This document shows, one piece after another, positions 1-11,956 of a DNA stretch of 64,000 nucleotides. The translations under genes were made by a program, and so were the position numbers. Position 1 is the stretch's first letter, and every line of letters begins with the position of its first letter. The DNA is from Platanthera guangdongensis (taxonomy: Eukaryota; Streptophyta; Magnoliopsida; Asparagales; Orchidaceae). The stretch is from NCBI GenBank assembly GCA_039583875.1, contig CM077162.1:115164589-115228588 (forward strand), in the 5' to 3' direction. The notes under the pieces were generated by a model. It saw only the letters and a program-made list of their open reading frames with translations. It ran no database searches and was not told the origin of the DNA.

Positions 1-13
1 AGGTGTTATAATT

Positions 14-24
14 TGGTATCAGAC
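14..24 (+). other. E1 primer binding site (initiator tRNA-Met)
   Basis: TGGTATCAGAC, four bases after the presumed LTR end, matches the plant initiator tRNA-Met complement TGGTATCAGAGC with one change. It fixes the element on the plus strand. Confidence 0.85.
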
Positions 25-236
25 TACTGGTTTTGGTCGATCTTAATATGAATTCGTGGTCGAATTCTTTTTAAGGGGTGGTGAGCACATGTGTGTGCGT
101 CATCGTTATAACAACAAAAGACCCCATGAATGTCCACTTAGGAATGAAAATACACATGTTTGGGGAAGTTTCGTGTTCCTATAATTGTTGTTTGCAATTT
201 TATTTGGTCGCTTAACGGTGTTTTGTACCACTATAG

Positions 237-1380
237 GTGACCAGAAGTGGTGTTGGGCTGTCGGAATGTCGAGTTTCTGAGGCTAGCAGTGCACCTAATG
301 AAGCTCCTGCAATACCTCCATCGGCTGAGACCATACATTTTATGGCCGAAGCAGTGTTGGCCATGATTAATGCGCAACGTGCAAGGCAAATGCAGCAGCC
401 CGCTCCTGCGACGGAGCAGGTAGCGCTGCAAGCGGCTGAGCAGAGAAGAGTGGAGCAGGTAGTAGTGGAGCTGTTGGTGCCAAGGTGGGAAACCGAGAGA
501 CAACTCAAACATGTCATGAGCTTTAATCCTCCGGTATTCTCGGGGTTGGGAACCCCATCTCAAGCTGAAGACTGGCTCTCCAGGGTGAAGAGAGTCATGA
601 TAGCAACGGAGACGGAGGAGTGACAAATGACCACCATTGCTACGTTTCTTCTGGATGGTGAAGCGAGATTGTGGTGGGAAGGATTGGAGCTGCATCTTTT
701 GAGAGGTAGACAACTTGTTGATGTATCGATGGAGGATTTCTCGAGATTGTTCTTGGCTAGATACCTCCCTTCGGCGCAGAGGATAGCGTTGGAGAACGAG
801 TTCCTGAAGATGGTTCAAGGAGACAGTATCGTGGATGAATATCTCCACGAGTTTACTCGTTTGAGTCGATATGCTAGCTCCACCATTGCGGATGAGTAGC
901 GCAAGACAAATCGATTCTACGAAGGGTTGAGAGATGAGTTGAGGTTACTACTCTCGGGGCTGATGGCGCAGGGTTTCTTTACCTTGGTCAACACGGCCCG
1001 GTCCTTGGAGAAGGACATGAAGAATGTTCAAGCGAAGAAGAGCGTTGGTGATAAGAAGTCTGGGTTCAAAGTGCCGACTACTTCAAAGTCCGACTATCAA
1101 AGATTCTTCAAGAATCATAAGATTTCGGGTCCAGCTCCTTGTGGTGCTTCTGGGGCGACTGCGGGTCGGACCCTGGGTGCATGTTTTACTTGTGGGAAGC
1201 CGGGACACTTTGCCCGCGATTGCTAGAGCGGACGTCCCAAGTCCGAAAGAAAGTCGGGAGCAACTTATGAAGAGAAGGGCAAGGCGGTAGAGTGAACCGC
1301 GTCCCATTATGCTCTGGCCCAACCAAGGGTGTATAATCTTGGCCAACAGGAGGCCATCAAACAGGCGGATGTGGTGACAG
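237..1380 (+). pseudogene. E1 gag (broken)
   Basis: Gag capsid/nucleocapsid remnant in one frame. Core motif FNPPVFSGLG then AEDWLSRVKRVM (about 520-600), DGEARLWWEGLELH (about 655-695), then the zinc knuckle CFTCGKPGHFARDC (CX2CX4HX4C, about 1183-1224). In-frame stops lie at 621-623 (TGA), 897-899 (TAG), 1224-1226 (TAG) and 1293-1295 (TGA). No ATG opens the frame; it begins at a GTG at 237 that may be a mutated start. The frame runs to VVTG at 1371-1380, where a GT splice-like donor begins. It would package element RNA in cytoplasmic particles if intact. Confidence 0.85.
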
Positions 1381-1456
1381 GTACGGTTTAATTTATAGCA
1401 AGTTAATTTCTTGAAATACTTGTTATGCACATGTGACCTTAACACTGCTTGTTTAG
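1381..1456 (+). other. Putative 76-nt intron between E1 gag and protease
   Basis: Starts GTACGG, ends TTGTTTAG. Removing it puts the gag frame (…VVT, phase 1) in register with the pol frame at 1457. The same junction carries 70- and 71-nt GT…AG segments in E5 and E7. Splicing itself is inferred. Confidence 0.6.
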
Positions 1457-4400
1457 GATTTGTTTTGATTTGTGAAAATCCGGCAAGTGCACTCTTCGAT
1501 ACGCGAGCATCGCACTCCTTCTTGTCTGACAGATTTATATCACGCATCAGAGTACCTTCTTCGATGGCGAAAGATAAGTTGGATGTGTTGTTGCCCAATG
1601 GGTGTTCGATGCGCACGGATAGAATCTGCGGTGTTAAGATTCGCATTGGGAATAAGGAGTTCGATCTGCAAGCGTCGTTACTTATGTTGGTGGAGTTCGA
1701 CATTATATTTGGCATGGACTGGCTCTCAGAGCAGCAAGCCTATATTGATTGCGGTCACAAGGAAGTCAAGTTGGGAGCAAGTTGTGAGACGACTTTTATG
1801 GGCTTGAAGGGGTCGATCAAGACGTTGATGTCTGCTCTTCAGGTGGTGAAGGCGGTTCATGTCGGTGCAGAACTGTTCTTTACACTAGTGGAGGTTGCAA
1901 AGCCTAAGATAGCATTGGATTGTATTTCAGTGGTATCGGAGTACCCTGATGTGTTCCCTAGCAATCTTCCTAGAGCCCCGCCACAACGGGAGATAGATTT
2001 TATGATAGAGCTCGTACCAGGTGCAAAGCCTGTGTCACGCTCTCCATATCAGCTAGCACCTAAGGAAATGGCGGAGCTGAAGGTTCAACTGAAAGAGTTG
2101 TTGGAGCAAGGTTATGTGCGCCCAAGTTCTTCGCCTTAGAGCGCACCGGTCCTCTTTGTTAAGAAGAAGGACGGAAGCTTGAGGTTATGTTTTGATTATC
2201 GGGAGCTCAACAAGTTGACGGAAAAGAACAAGTACCCGATCCCCCGGATCGATGATCTTTTTGATCAGTTGGTCGGGTCGACGGTTTACTCAAAGTTGGA
2301 CCTCAAGTCCGGATACTATCAGCTGCGAATAAGGGAGAGTGATATCCCAAAGGCAGCGTTCAGTACGAGATACGAGCATTACGAGTTTACGGTCATGCCA
2401 TTTGGGCTGACTAATGCGCCGTCAGTGTTCATGGATTTGATGAACAGGACCTTCAGGGAGTACTGGGACCATTTTGTGATCGTCTTCATCGACAATATTT
2501 TGGTGTACTCGCAGAGTGAGGAAGATCACTTCAAGCATCTTCATTTGGTTTTGGAGACGATAAGGAGGAATCAATTGTACGCCAAGTTCTCGAAGTGTGA
2601 GTTTTGGTTGTCCTCAGTGGCGTTCCTCGGTCATATAGTGAGTGGGGAAGGTATTGCAGTGGATCCGGTGAAGATCGTTGCGATACGGGAGTGGTCTGAG
2701 CTTTCTATGGTAAAGGAAGCCCAGAGCTTTCTGGGGCTTGCCGGCTATTATAGGTGCTTCGTAGAGAACTTCTCGCGGATAGCGTTACCTCTCACCACTT
2801 TGATGAGAAAGGAGCAGAAGTTCGTTTGGACGCCGGAGTGCGCGCGAGCTTTTGAGGAGTTGAAATGTCGGTTGACCACGACGCCTGTACTGACTTCGCC
2901 GAGTGGGACCGAAGGTTATGAGATTTATAGCGATGCTTCGGGCAGCAGTTTGGGTTGCGTGCTACTGCAACACGAAAGTGTGACAGCTTATGGCTCGAGA
3001 CAGCTGAAGGGGCAAGAGAAGAATTATCCGGTCCACGACTTGGAGTTAGCGGCCGTGATTTTTACCTTGAAGGTGTGGAGACACTATTTGTACGGTGTGA
3101 AGATTGATATCTACAACAATCACAAGAGCCTGAAGTATTTGATTGATCAGAAAGATCTGAATATACGGCAGCATAGATGGATGGAGTTTCTGGGGGACTA
3201 TACATTCAAGATCCACTACGTGTCTGGTAAAGGTAATACGGTTGCGGACGCGTTGAGTCGTCGAGCCCCAGCTCAAGCCAATTGGCTATCGGTGCATGAT
3301 GAGCGGTTGGTGCGGGAGTTGGAGGCGTTGGATATTGTTTGTGTAGATAAGCAATCAAGTGCTGAAGCAGTACTGAATTGGACTGAAGTCTAATATGACC
3401 TGGCTGATCGGATTCGGCAGGCTTTGGATATGGATGTCCATACGAAGCAGTTCATGGTAGAGGCTCTGGATGGGTCAAATTCCCAATTCGTTGTGGAGGA
3501 CGGATTACTTTGGAAAGATGGTCGTCTGTGTGTCCCAAGTGGGGAATTTTGCGGGTGGAATTATTGTACGAGGCACACCATACTAAGTACTCAATTCACC
3601 CGGCGAGCACAAAGATGTACCGCGATGTCAAGAAACTATTTTGGTGGCCGGGTTTGAAGAAGGTTGTGGCACTCTACGTGGCGAAGTGCCAAACTTGCGC
3701 CTTGGTGAAAGCGGAATGCCAAAAGCCGGGAGGATTTCTGAAGTCCTTGCCTATTCCGGAGTGCAAATTCGACGACATCACTATGGACTTTGTGCACGGT
3801 TTGCCAAGGTCGCAAAAGGGGAACGACGGCATTTGGGTGGTCGTAGATCGGCTAACGAAGGTGTCGTATTTCATTTTGCATAGGAAGGATGATCTGGTGG
3901 AGAAGTTGGCAAAACTATATGTGGATAATATAGTACGGCTTCACGGTGTACCCCGCAGCATCGTGAGTGACCGAAATGGGCGGTTCACGTCCAATGATTG
4001 GAGGCTAGTGCAGCAAATGTTGGGAACAAAGTTAAAATTCAGCACAGCCTTCCATCCGCAAACGGATGGGCAGACCGAGAGGGTCAATAGAACTATGGAA
4101 GACATGCTCCGCATGTGTATCTTGGACATTAGAAAGCAATGAGAAGACCATCTTTATTTGGTGGAGTTTGCATACAATAATAGCTACCAGGTGAGTATTC
4201 AAATGGCGCCCTTTGAGGCCCTATATGGTAGAAAATGTCGCACGCCGTTGTCTTGGTTAGAAACGGGTGATTCAAAGTTGTACAAGCGCCAAGAGGTGGA
4301 AGATGCTACGTCTTTGGTTCATACCATTCGGGAGAGGTTGCTTATTGCTCAGGACCGGCAAGCGAAGTACTATAATGTCAAGCACAGGAACGTGGAGTTC

Positions 4401-4886
4401 GCTATGGGCGACTGGGTGTACTTAAAGATCAAGTCGTTCAAGGGTGTCTCGCGGGTGCGGCGATTGAAAAAGCTAAGCCCGAGGTACCTTGGGCCGTTTG
4501 AGGTTCTGCAGCGAGTTGGTGAAGTAGCCTATCGGTTGATTCTTTCAGTGGAGCTAAGTGGTTTACATGATGTTTTCCATATTTCGGTGCTACGGAGGGC
4601 AGTGCAAGAGCCTTCGCAAGTGATCGCGGTTGATCAAATGACGGTGGATAGTGGGTTGACGACAAGAGTCAAGCCCGTGTGGATTTAGGACTCGGAGGTC
4701 AAGCGGCTATGCAATAAAGAGATCAGGATGGTCAAGGTCCGATGGGACAATTGCAGTCGGGAGGAGCTCTCTTGGGAACGAGAGCAGACTATGCTTGATG
4801 AATATCCGGAGCTGTTCCGCTTAGGTATAAATTTTGGTTTTATACTTATCTTTCTTTATGTAATTTTGTGGACTATATTCTTTTAA
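1457..4886 (+). pseudogene. E1 pol: protease-RT-RNase H-integrase-chromodomain (broken)
   Basis: Domains in order: aspartic protease with LFDTRAS at 1492-1512, where the active-site G is R; reverse transcriptase from about 2060, with FIDN at 2485-2496 in place of FIDD; RNase H around IYSDASGS (about 2925); integrase with an HHCC region at about 3570-3700, MDFVHG and SDRNGRF core motifs and GQTERVN; then a tail, VRWDN…ELSWERE…YPELF (about 4735-4820), resembling the Tekay chromodomain. In-frame stops: 2137-2139 (TAG), 3391-3393 (TAA), 4140-4142 (TGA), 4686-4688 (TAG). One frameshift lies near 3535. Two catalytic losses plus the stops show long inactivity. Confidence 0.9.
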
Positions 4887-4898
4887 GAGTGGGAGAGT
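4887..4898 (+). other. E1 polypurine tract
   Basis: GAGTGGGAGAG(TT) lies directly before the TGTAACGCCCC start of the 3' LTR and just after the pol stop at 4884-4886. Confidence 0.75.
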
Positions 4899-5516
4899 TG
4901 TAACGCCCCGAAACTCAAAAGAGCGACGGGAGGCGTTTTGGGCCAAATCTGGTATTTGGCAGGAGGCACACGGCCTAGGACACGGGCGTGTCCCAGGGCG
5001 TATCAGGTTCGTGTCAACATTTTGGCCGCGAGGTCGACGAAATTTGGAGTCGACGATCGGCGAGCAGCGAACACGGCCTAAGACACGGGCGTGTCTCAGG
5101 GCGTGTCGAGCCCGCCTCGACGATCGGCCCGGGAGTCGACATTTTCGCTCGATGATGTGTCGAGACAAGGCACACGACCTAGGATACGGGCGTGTCCAAG
5201 GCCGTGTTGTGTGGTCGACGAACTTCGCTCGACGAACTGTCGAGTCCGTGAACACGGCCTGGAGCCCAAGCGTGTTCGGGTGTGACACGGGCGTGTCACA
5301 TTAGACACGGGCATGTCCAAGACCCGTGTGAGTCTCGGGTGGTTTTTGGGGCTGTATCGATGGGGGTACACGGCCAACCACACGGCCGTGTCAGATGGAA
5401 AACGGCCGTGTTAGGTCGAACACGGGCGTGTCGGATGCCCGTGTTTTTTCAAGATGCGTCGATTTTGACGGCAAATGAGGGACACGGCCCTAGACACGGG
5501 CGTGTCACAGGCCGTG
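4899..5516 (+). repeat. E1 3' LTR, first part, with palindrome array
   Basis: Begins TGTAACGCCCC. From about 4968 it holds many copies of short palindromic words such as GACACGGGCGTGTC and CACGGCCGTG, mixed with TCGACGATCGGC-type words. E2 interrupts it; its CCGTG target site is 5512-5516. Confidence 0.85.
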
Positions 5517-7088
5517 TGATGAGTCCGATTTATATATGGTTTTTCGAACTCATCTGGGCTAGTTTCCGTCGCTTGCACTTCACTTTTAGTTCTATATCGT
5601 TCATATTTCATCTTATCTTTATTTCCATAGGAAGTGCACATTTATGCCCGTGGTTGTGTATTTTGTTATTTTTATAGTCTGTACTCCTTTTTGTGATTGC
5701 CTGGAATGTCTGCGCATATTAGTGATTGGTTTTTCCTTTCGGTACAGGGGTCGTGTGCGTGTTCCGGGATGGTTGTGAAATAGGAATACTGTGCACGATC
5801 ATGGGATCTAATGCGCACCACCACTAGTCCTGCGCCCCTGATCGTGCGCACTACTCTACGTTTTCCATAATCAGCCTGGTGTAAGCGCACGACCACTGGA
5901 CATATTGCGCACGACCACTGGTCGTACACCACCGATCGTGTGCATTGATTCCTCTTTTCTGGAGTCCTGTGTGGGGTAATCGCACGACCATTGGACTTAG
6001 TGCGCACGACCATGGGTCCTGCGCCACTGCTCGTGCGCGTTATCCCAGTTCTTCTTCCTGATCTTCCAGGCCAGTGCGCACGATTACCGGACATAGTGTG
6101 CACGACCACTAGTCGTGCGTCTGTGATCGTGCGCATTGTTCATTTCTGCTTTGTTTAAATAGTGCATGTCTCGCCCTAATTCGAGAGAGGATCTAGAGCT
6201 CAACATTTCTCCGCCGTTTTCTGCCTTCTCCACTGTTCCCCTTCATTGTCCACCCTAGGGAGCTACTTCGGGCAAGCTTTCACCGCCAAATCTAAGCCAG
6301 AGCTTCCTCTCGGCCTTCTCCTTCATCCTTGAGCTTCAAGTAGGGTTTAACACCATAGCCATCAAGCAAAGGAAATCTAGCAAACTTCGTCCGCTATCGT
6401 GAGACGAAGCAGACGGGCCATTGGAAGGTGGTGACAGCCCTTCTCTATCCCGGACGCAGTTGAGGACCGAGCTTGGACACGAAATGACAACCCGACGATT
6501 CCAACCGTGAATCCTCAGTAAGACTTCGGATTCGGTTGATCTCTTGACTTGTTCTTGCTTTATTGTTGAATATTGGTGTTTAACTTTTTTTATATTGATG
6601 AAGTATGCTTAGTTTGTAAAACGTTTTTATACAATCATGTCTATGTGATTTTGTATGTTTTCGTTATTTACTTGAGTTGCGCCATACTCCATCCACCACC
6701 ATCCACCCTTGCCGCACTAGCAATTGCTAGTGGCGTGCGTTGCGAAGAGGTGCTCACGACCCTCATTCCGCCGTTCTAACCACCTCATCCTCTAGCCTTC
6801 TCATCCATCCTCCTAGTGATTCGGTGCATAGCGACCCGACTAGTCTTCCATCCCGCCTGGCGAAGCATCGCATAGCGACGTTGCATAGGATTAGTTGTTA
6901 GCCTTTTATTTTCTGTTTCCGCAAACATCAATTCCCCCTTAGTTAGCTCCGACCTGAGGACTTCAATCTCAAGTCCTCCTCAAAATTAACTTCACCTTAC
7001 TGTGGTCCTTGTGAGATCGATACTTGGGAAAACCCACCCATTTTATATTACTTGTGTGACCGGTTCACTGCCGTGATCTTAAGCATCA
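5517..7088 (+). repeat. E2 5' LTR (1572 bp)
   Basis: Contains an array of CACGACCACTGGTCGTG-like palindromes at about 5790-6140, then a TATA-like TTTAAATAG at about 6155. The 3' LTR has TATAAATAG here, so this promoter box appears mutated. Confidence 0.9.
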
Positions 7089-7094
7089 AGTTTT

Positions 7095-7114
7095 TGGCGC
7101 CGTTGTCGGGGAAC
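7095..7114 (+). other. E2 primer binding site
   Basis: TGGCGCCGTTGTCGGGGAAC, six bases after the LTR. This is the usual primer-site type of Athila elements. Confidence 0.8.
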
Positions 7115-7325
7115 ACAGTCGTGTGAGTTTGTGGAGAGGGAGATAATAGATTGAAGCCCTTTTCCATTTGTGCATATCATTTTTTTTTATTTATTTGCTT
7201 TGATTATTAGAATTTTTATTTTGCTTATTTCTTTTTGCCCTTTTCTGATTTTTGATTTAAAGAGGAGACCGTGCTATTTTTATTTTAGCTGTGTAGCACT
7301 TTTTCAGCAATTATTTTTGTTCGTG

Positions 7326-8548
7326 ATGGATCCTGATGCTGAGTGTCGTATCCTTGACACATTGCGCCGATCCATCGATGTCATTACTATTATGAATGCC
7401 AAGCATTGCATTCGGTGTTTGTTATGTCAAGGTGTGGGGCACATGTTGAAGGATTGCCCTCATTTGTGCAAGCCTTCTCCCTCTGAGGGTGTGTGCACAA
7501 CAACCTCCCGTTCACGGAAGAATGTTGTGGACAGGCCTACTAGGTTGTTGCCTGGCCCATACACTGACATAACGCACTTTGCTCATTCTTTACCCGTTGA
7601 GATTACTGAAGAATCTCTGGCCGCATACAGCTCTTTCATGGGTCCCTCAATCCATTTTTACGAGCTTTCCTTGAGTGATGATGATCACTCTGGTGTTAGC
7701 CAACAAAAAGAGGAGCAGGAACTCATGGACGCTCCTGTATGGGACGATGAGATTGTTCCGGTCGTCGACGGGGTGGCGTCTACGAATGATTTTGCGAGGG
7801 GGCCTACTCATTCAGTGCTTGATTTTGAGAGCAGCCTTGCCCCTCCGCAATTTTTCCCGGATTGTGCTACTCCATTTTTGTGTGAGTCGGCTGATGATGC
7901 CGTACTTGTTGATAATTCGGTGCCCGAGGTTGCGCCGAAGTGGGATGATGATTCCTTTATCTCCGACGGAGAAGGTGGATCTTCGGAACACTTTTACGCA
8001 CCCCGGTTGGATGAGGAATATTCCCTTTCCGATGCGGAGGTTTGCACCTCCTTATTGGATGAGGCCGTCCTCTTACCACCGCGGACCTCGAGTTCTGGGA
8101 TTCCCCTCGGTACGACTCGTATGATACCGACGATGATCTCTGCTTGGATCCTGCTGAGAGTGAGACCGGGATCACACTCCAATTTTCTGATTCTTTTAGT
8201 TCTTCTTCTCTTTTATTACTTGATCCCCCTTCCTTATCTGAGCATGTGCAGGATGAGTCTCCGCAGGTACGTTGGGATGACGATGAGCTTTGTGCTCATG
8301 TCATTGCCATCGCCTCCTGCGGGCCTGTGATAGACGATATCTTACTAGGCGAGGATACTTTTTGTGATAAGATGAGCGAGGAGCAGTGCTCCTCCTCTTC
8401 TTATTTCCTATTTCCTCTACCTATGTTGGGCAGGTATTACTATTTAGGTAGAGGGGTAACTGCTCTATCACCGTATCAGTACCCGTTACCGAAACGGATA
8501 TTAGGTCAGTTACCTGTGCACTTTTTATTTCATAGGCCCATTAGCTAG
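7326..8548 (+). pseudogene. E2 single ORF: acidic protein with one zinc knuckle, one frameshift
   Basis: I recognise no named family. The start chosen is ATG at 7326 (MDPDAECRIL), the first methionine with plausible coding downstream; the same frame is open from 7170 with a T-rich, hydrophobic lead. A CX2CX4HX4C zinc knuckle lies at residues 31-44 (CLLCQGVGHMLKDC), as in gag nucleocapsid. The rest is rich in Asp, Glu and Ser. The frame changes near 8080-8100: the second frame continues the acidic style (DSYDTDDDLC) and ends at 8548. If the frameshift is a single indel, the product was about 407 residues. It could be a reduced gag-like RNA-binding protein or a remodelled Athila gag. Its function is unknown. 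Confidence 0.55.
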
Positions 8549-10381
8549 AACTGTTTAGAATTTAATAAGTCATGTTGGGATGACAATAACCCCAGTGCTT
8601 ATCTTTCATTTCCTGCATTTTTATTTTCATGTCTCTTTTAGTTTTAGCATTTCTTTTTGTATATTTTTCTTTTGTTTTTGCGGAGCTCACCCCTGCAGGT
8701 ATTCATAGCAAATCGCATTGGCGGGGTTGTGATTCTTCGTATGGCGGTCCTGCTTCAGGTTTCCACGCATCTTCTGGTATGCTCACTGGCTGAGCATTGG
8801 GTAACCTCTTCCCTTAGCTCCTTATGATTTTAATTTCTATATCATTTGCTGTGTAGTTTAGTTTAAGTCTGGGGGAGAGATTTGTTACCTATTGCACGCA
8901 CACATTTCTTGTGCATACTAGAAGCCTTTATTGTTTTATTTCGATTAATTCATTGTATCACACACCACTGCACTAACATGAGCGCGTTCTTAGCTGTTAG
9001 TGTGCCGCGAGTTAAAATCGTTTCTTTTGTATGATTTGGGAAAATTATGGTGCTGACATAGGATTGTGAGACAGAGTAAAATGTTGACTTTGTTGTGCTC
9101 CTAGTCAACTGCTCTCGTCTCGTGTATAAATTCGAGTAGATTTAATTTTTCTATATTATTTTAGTTTTATATTTTTCTAATTACGTAAATATTTTTTATT
9201 CTACTCAAAAATTGGTGAATCCGGTGTGAATCCGACGGTAGCTTAGGGATGTGTGTAGACGGCCGTTAGGTTCATATTGCTCGAGTCGGGAGGATGGATA
9301 GTTTTTCTCGTTGGCTAAGAACTTGCCCCTAGCTACTCTCGAAGATTGGGTACATGGTTAGTCAAATGCGTGCGTGATGTGGGCCATCACTTTGTCTCGT
9401 TTGAGCCTTGTACCATTCCCGACATCTATCCGTTGCTATCCCCGTTGAGCCTGTCCCTTCCTTTGAAATCCCATCGCCTCGCTACCATAGCCATATAGCC
9501 TTTCCTACTCGCACATCTGAATGTGGTCGCTCGGTTAGTTTGTTTTGTTGTAGTTTATATCCGTTTCGTGTGGGCAGTTTTGTTGGTGTTTGTGCAGCTT
9601 ATGGTGTTGCCGTGTTTTCATATTTTGTTTTGGCTATTTGGATAAAAAAAGGAAAAAAATGATAGTAAACTAAGCTGAGTAGTATATATATTATTGCTAG
9701 GATAAAAAAACATATGATAAAAAAAAAGAAAATTCCCAATGTGGAATACAAAAAAAAAGGGAAATGTATTTGTATATATTTTATTGCTGAGTTGTGCAAT
9801 GTTGTTGAGTTGTGTTCGTTATGGGCTTGCACGCACCGTCAAAAGTACAGGTCTGGTGGTGTGTCGCACATGTTTGTCCATTGAGTTTAGCTGTGTGCGT
9901 TTTCAGGCGATCTTATTTTGGGTGTGCGTGTCCGTCTTGTTTACCTTTTTATACCCCGCCTTCACCTAAGCATATATTATACTCCAAGTCCTACGGATTC
10001 GTGCTTGAGTCTAACTTGTGCCGTGGAGAGAGTGAGAAAGGGCAAGCATATGGTCACCGACATTGGTGGATTCCTTTGGAGGTTATCCCGAGCCCCGATC
10101 TTTGGCAATGCTCGACTAGCGATTAGTCTACTTTCTCCCTAAGCGTGACCGGATGATTCACTGTGATTCCATTTTTGAGTAATAATAAAATGTTCATACG
10201 CATTGTGAAAATTATAAACTATTTTGTATACTTAGAAATTTCTTCTATTATATTTTTACGCGCGCGAGCATGCGACTTCGCATGGTACTTCGTATCCCAA
10301 TTTCTTTGTTAACTAGTATTTTTTTCCCTATTTGCTTATATTTGTTTGCTCGGGACGCGCAAACAGTTAAGTCTGGGGATG
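8549..10381 (+). other. E2 3' untranslated region with two polypurine-like tracts
   Basis: No coding sequence seen. A first AAGTCTGGGGGAGAG tract lies at 8865-8879 and a second, AAGTCTGGGGATG, at 10369-10381, directly before the 3' LTR. The 1.5 kb between is AT-rich with A runs near 9640-9760. Confidence 0.7.
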
Positions 10382-11951
10382 TGATGAGTCCGATTTATAT
10401 AGGGTTTTTCGGACTCATCTGGGCTAGTTTCCGTCGCTTGCACTTCACTTTTAGTTCTATATCGTTCATATTTCATGTTATCTTTATTTCCATAGGAAGT
10501 GCACATTTATGCTCGTGGTTGTGTATTTTGTTATTTTTATGGTCTGTACTCCTTTTTGTGATTGCCTGGAATGTCTGCACATATCAGTGATTGGTTTTTC
10601 CTTTCAGTATAGGGGTCGTGTGCGTGTTCCGGGATGGTTGTGAAACAGGAATACTGTGCACGATAATGGGATCTAATGCGCACGACCACTGGTCATGCAC
10701 CCCTGATCGTGCACACTACTCTAGGTTTTCCAGAATCAGCCTGGGGTAAGCGCACAACCACTGGACATATTGAGCACGACCACTGGTCGTGCACCACCGA
10801 TCGTGTGCATTGATTCCTCTTTTCTGGAGTCCTGTCTGGGGTAATCGAACGACCATTGGACTTAGTGCGCACAACCACGGGTCGTGCGCCACTGCTCGTG
10901 CGCATTACCCAGTTCTTCTTCCTGATCTTCCAGGCCAGTGTGCACGATCACCGGACATAGTGCGCACGACCACTGGTCGTGCGCCTGTGATCGTGCGCAT
11001 TGTTCATTTCTGCTTTGTATAAATAGTGCAGGTCTCGCCCTAATTCGAGAGAGGATCCGGAGCTCGACATTTCTCCGCCGTTTTCCGACTTCTCAACCGT
11101 TCCACTTCATCTTCCACCCTAGGGAGGTGCTCCAGGCAAGCTTTCACCGCCAAATCCATGCTGTAGCTTCCTCTCAGCCTTCTCCTTCATCTGTGAGCTT
11201 CAAGTAGGGTTTGACGCCATAGCCATCAAGAAAAGGAAAGCTAGCAAACTTCCTCCGCTATCGTGAGACGAAGAAGACGGGCCATTGGAAGGTGGTGACA
11301 GCCCTTCTCTACCCCGGACGCAGTTGAGGACCGAGCTTGGACGTGGAATGACAACCCGACGATTCCAACCGTGAATCCTCAGCAAGACTTCGGATTCGGT
11401 CGATCTCTTGACTTGTTCTTGCTTTATTGTTGAATATTGGTGTTTAACTTTGTTTATATTGATGAAGTATGCTTAGTTTGTAAAACGTTTTTATACAATC
11501 ATGTCTACGTGATTTTGTATGTTTTCGTTATTTACTTGAGTTGCGCCATACTCAATCCACCACCATCCACCCTTGCCGCACTAGCAATTGCTAGTGGCGT
11601 GCGTTGCGAAGAGGTGCTCACGACCCTCATTCTGCCGTTCTAACCACCTCATCCGCTAGCCTTCTCGTCCATCCGCCTAGTGATTCGGTGCATAGCGGCC
11701 CGACTAGTCTTCCATCCCGCCTGGCAAAACATCGCATAGCAGCGTTGCATAGGAGTAGTTATTAGCCTTTTATTTTATGTTTCCGCAAACATCAATTCCC
11801 CACTTAGTTAGCTCTGACCTGAGGACTTCAATCTCAAGTCCTCCTCGAAATTAACTCCACCTTACTGTGTTCTTTGTGAGATCGATACTTGGGAAAACCC
11901 CCATTTTATATTACTTGTGCGACCGGTTCACTGCCATGATCTTAAGCATCA
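10382..11951 (+). repeat. E2 3' LTR (1570 bp)
   Basis: Direct repeat of 5517-7088. The clearest palindrome is an 11-bp perfect stem with a one-base loop at 10962-10984 (GCGCACGACCA, c, and its complement). A TATAAATAG box lies at 11019-11027. Confidence 0.92.
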
Positions 11952-11956
11952 CCGTG

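Larger units (their letters stand above)
5517..11951 (+). mobile_element. E2: Athila-like non-autonomous LTR retrotransposon
   Basis: Two direct LTRs (5517-7088 and 10382-11951) start TGATGAGTCCG and end AAGCATCA. They are flanked by a perfect 5-bp duplication, CCGTG (5512-5516 and 11952-11956). The primer site TGGCGCCGTTGTCGGGGAAC and the AAGTCTGGGG purine tract are of the Athila kind, and the LTR start resembles that of the Athila element at the right of the window. The 3.3-kb interior has no RT or integrase, only one ORF with a zinc knuckle. It sits in the 3' LTR of E1, so it is younger than E1. The LTRs look about 97% identical where I aligned them by eye. Confidence 0.92.

Noticed and set aside
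5011..5304. Overlapping Arg-rich ORFs at 5011-5383 on both strands
   Set aside because: They arise from the CG-rich palindrome array, which is open in many frames.
4968..5516. CRISPR array
   Set aside because: The repeats are short palindromic words with no constant spacer length and lie in a plant LTR; no cas genes.
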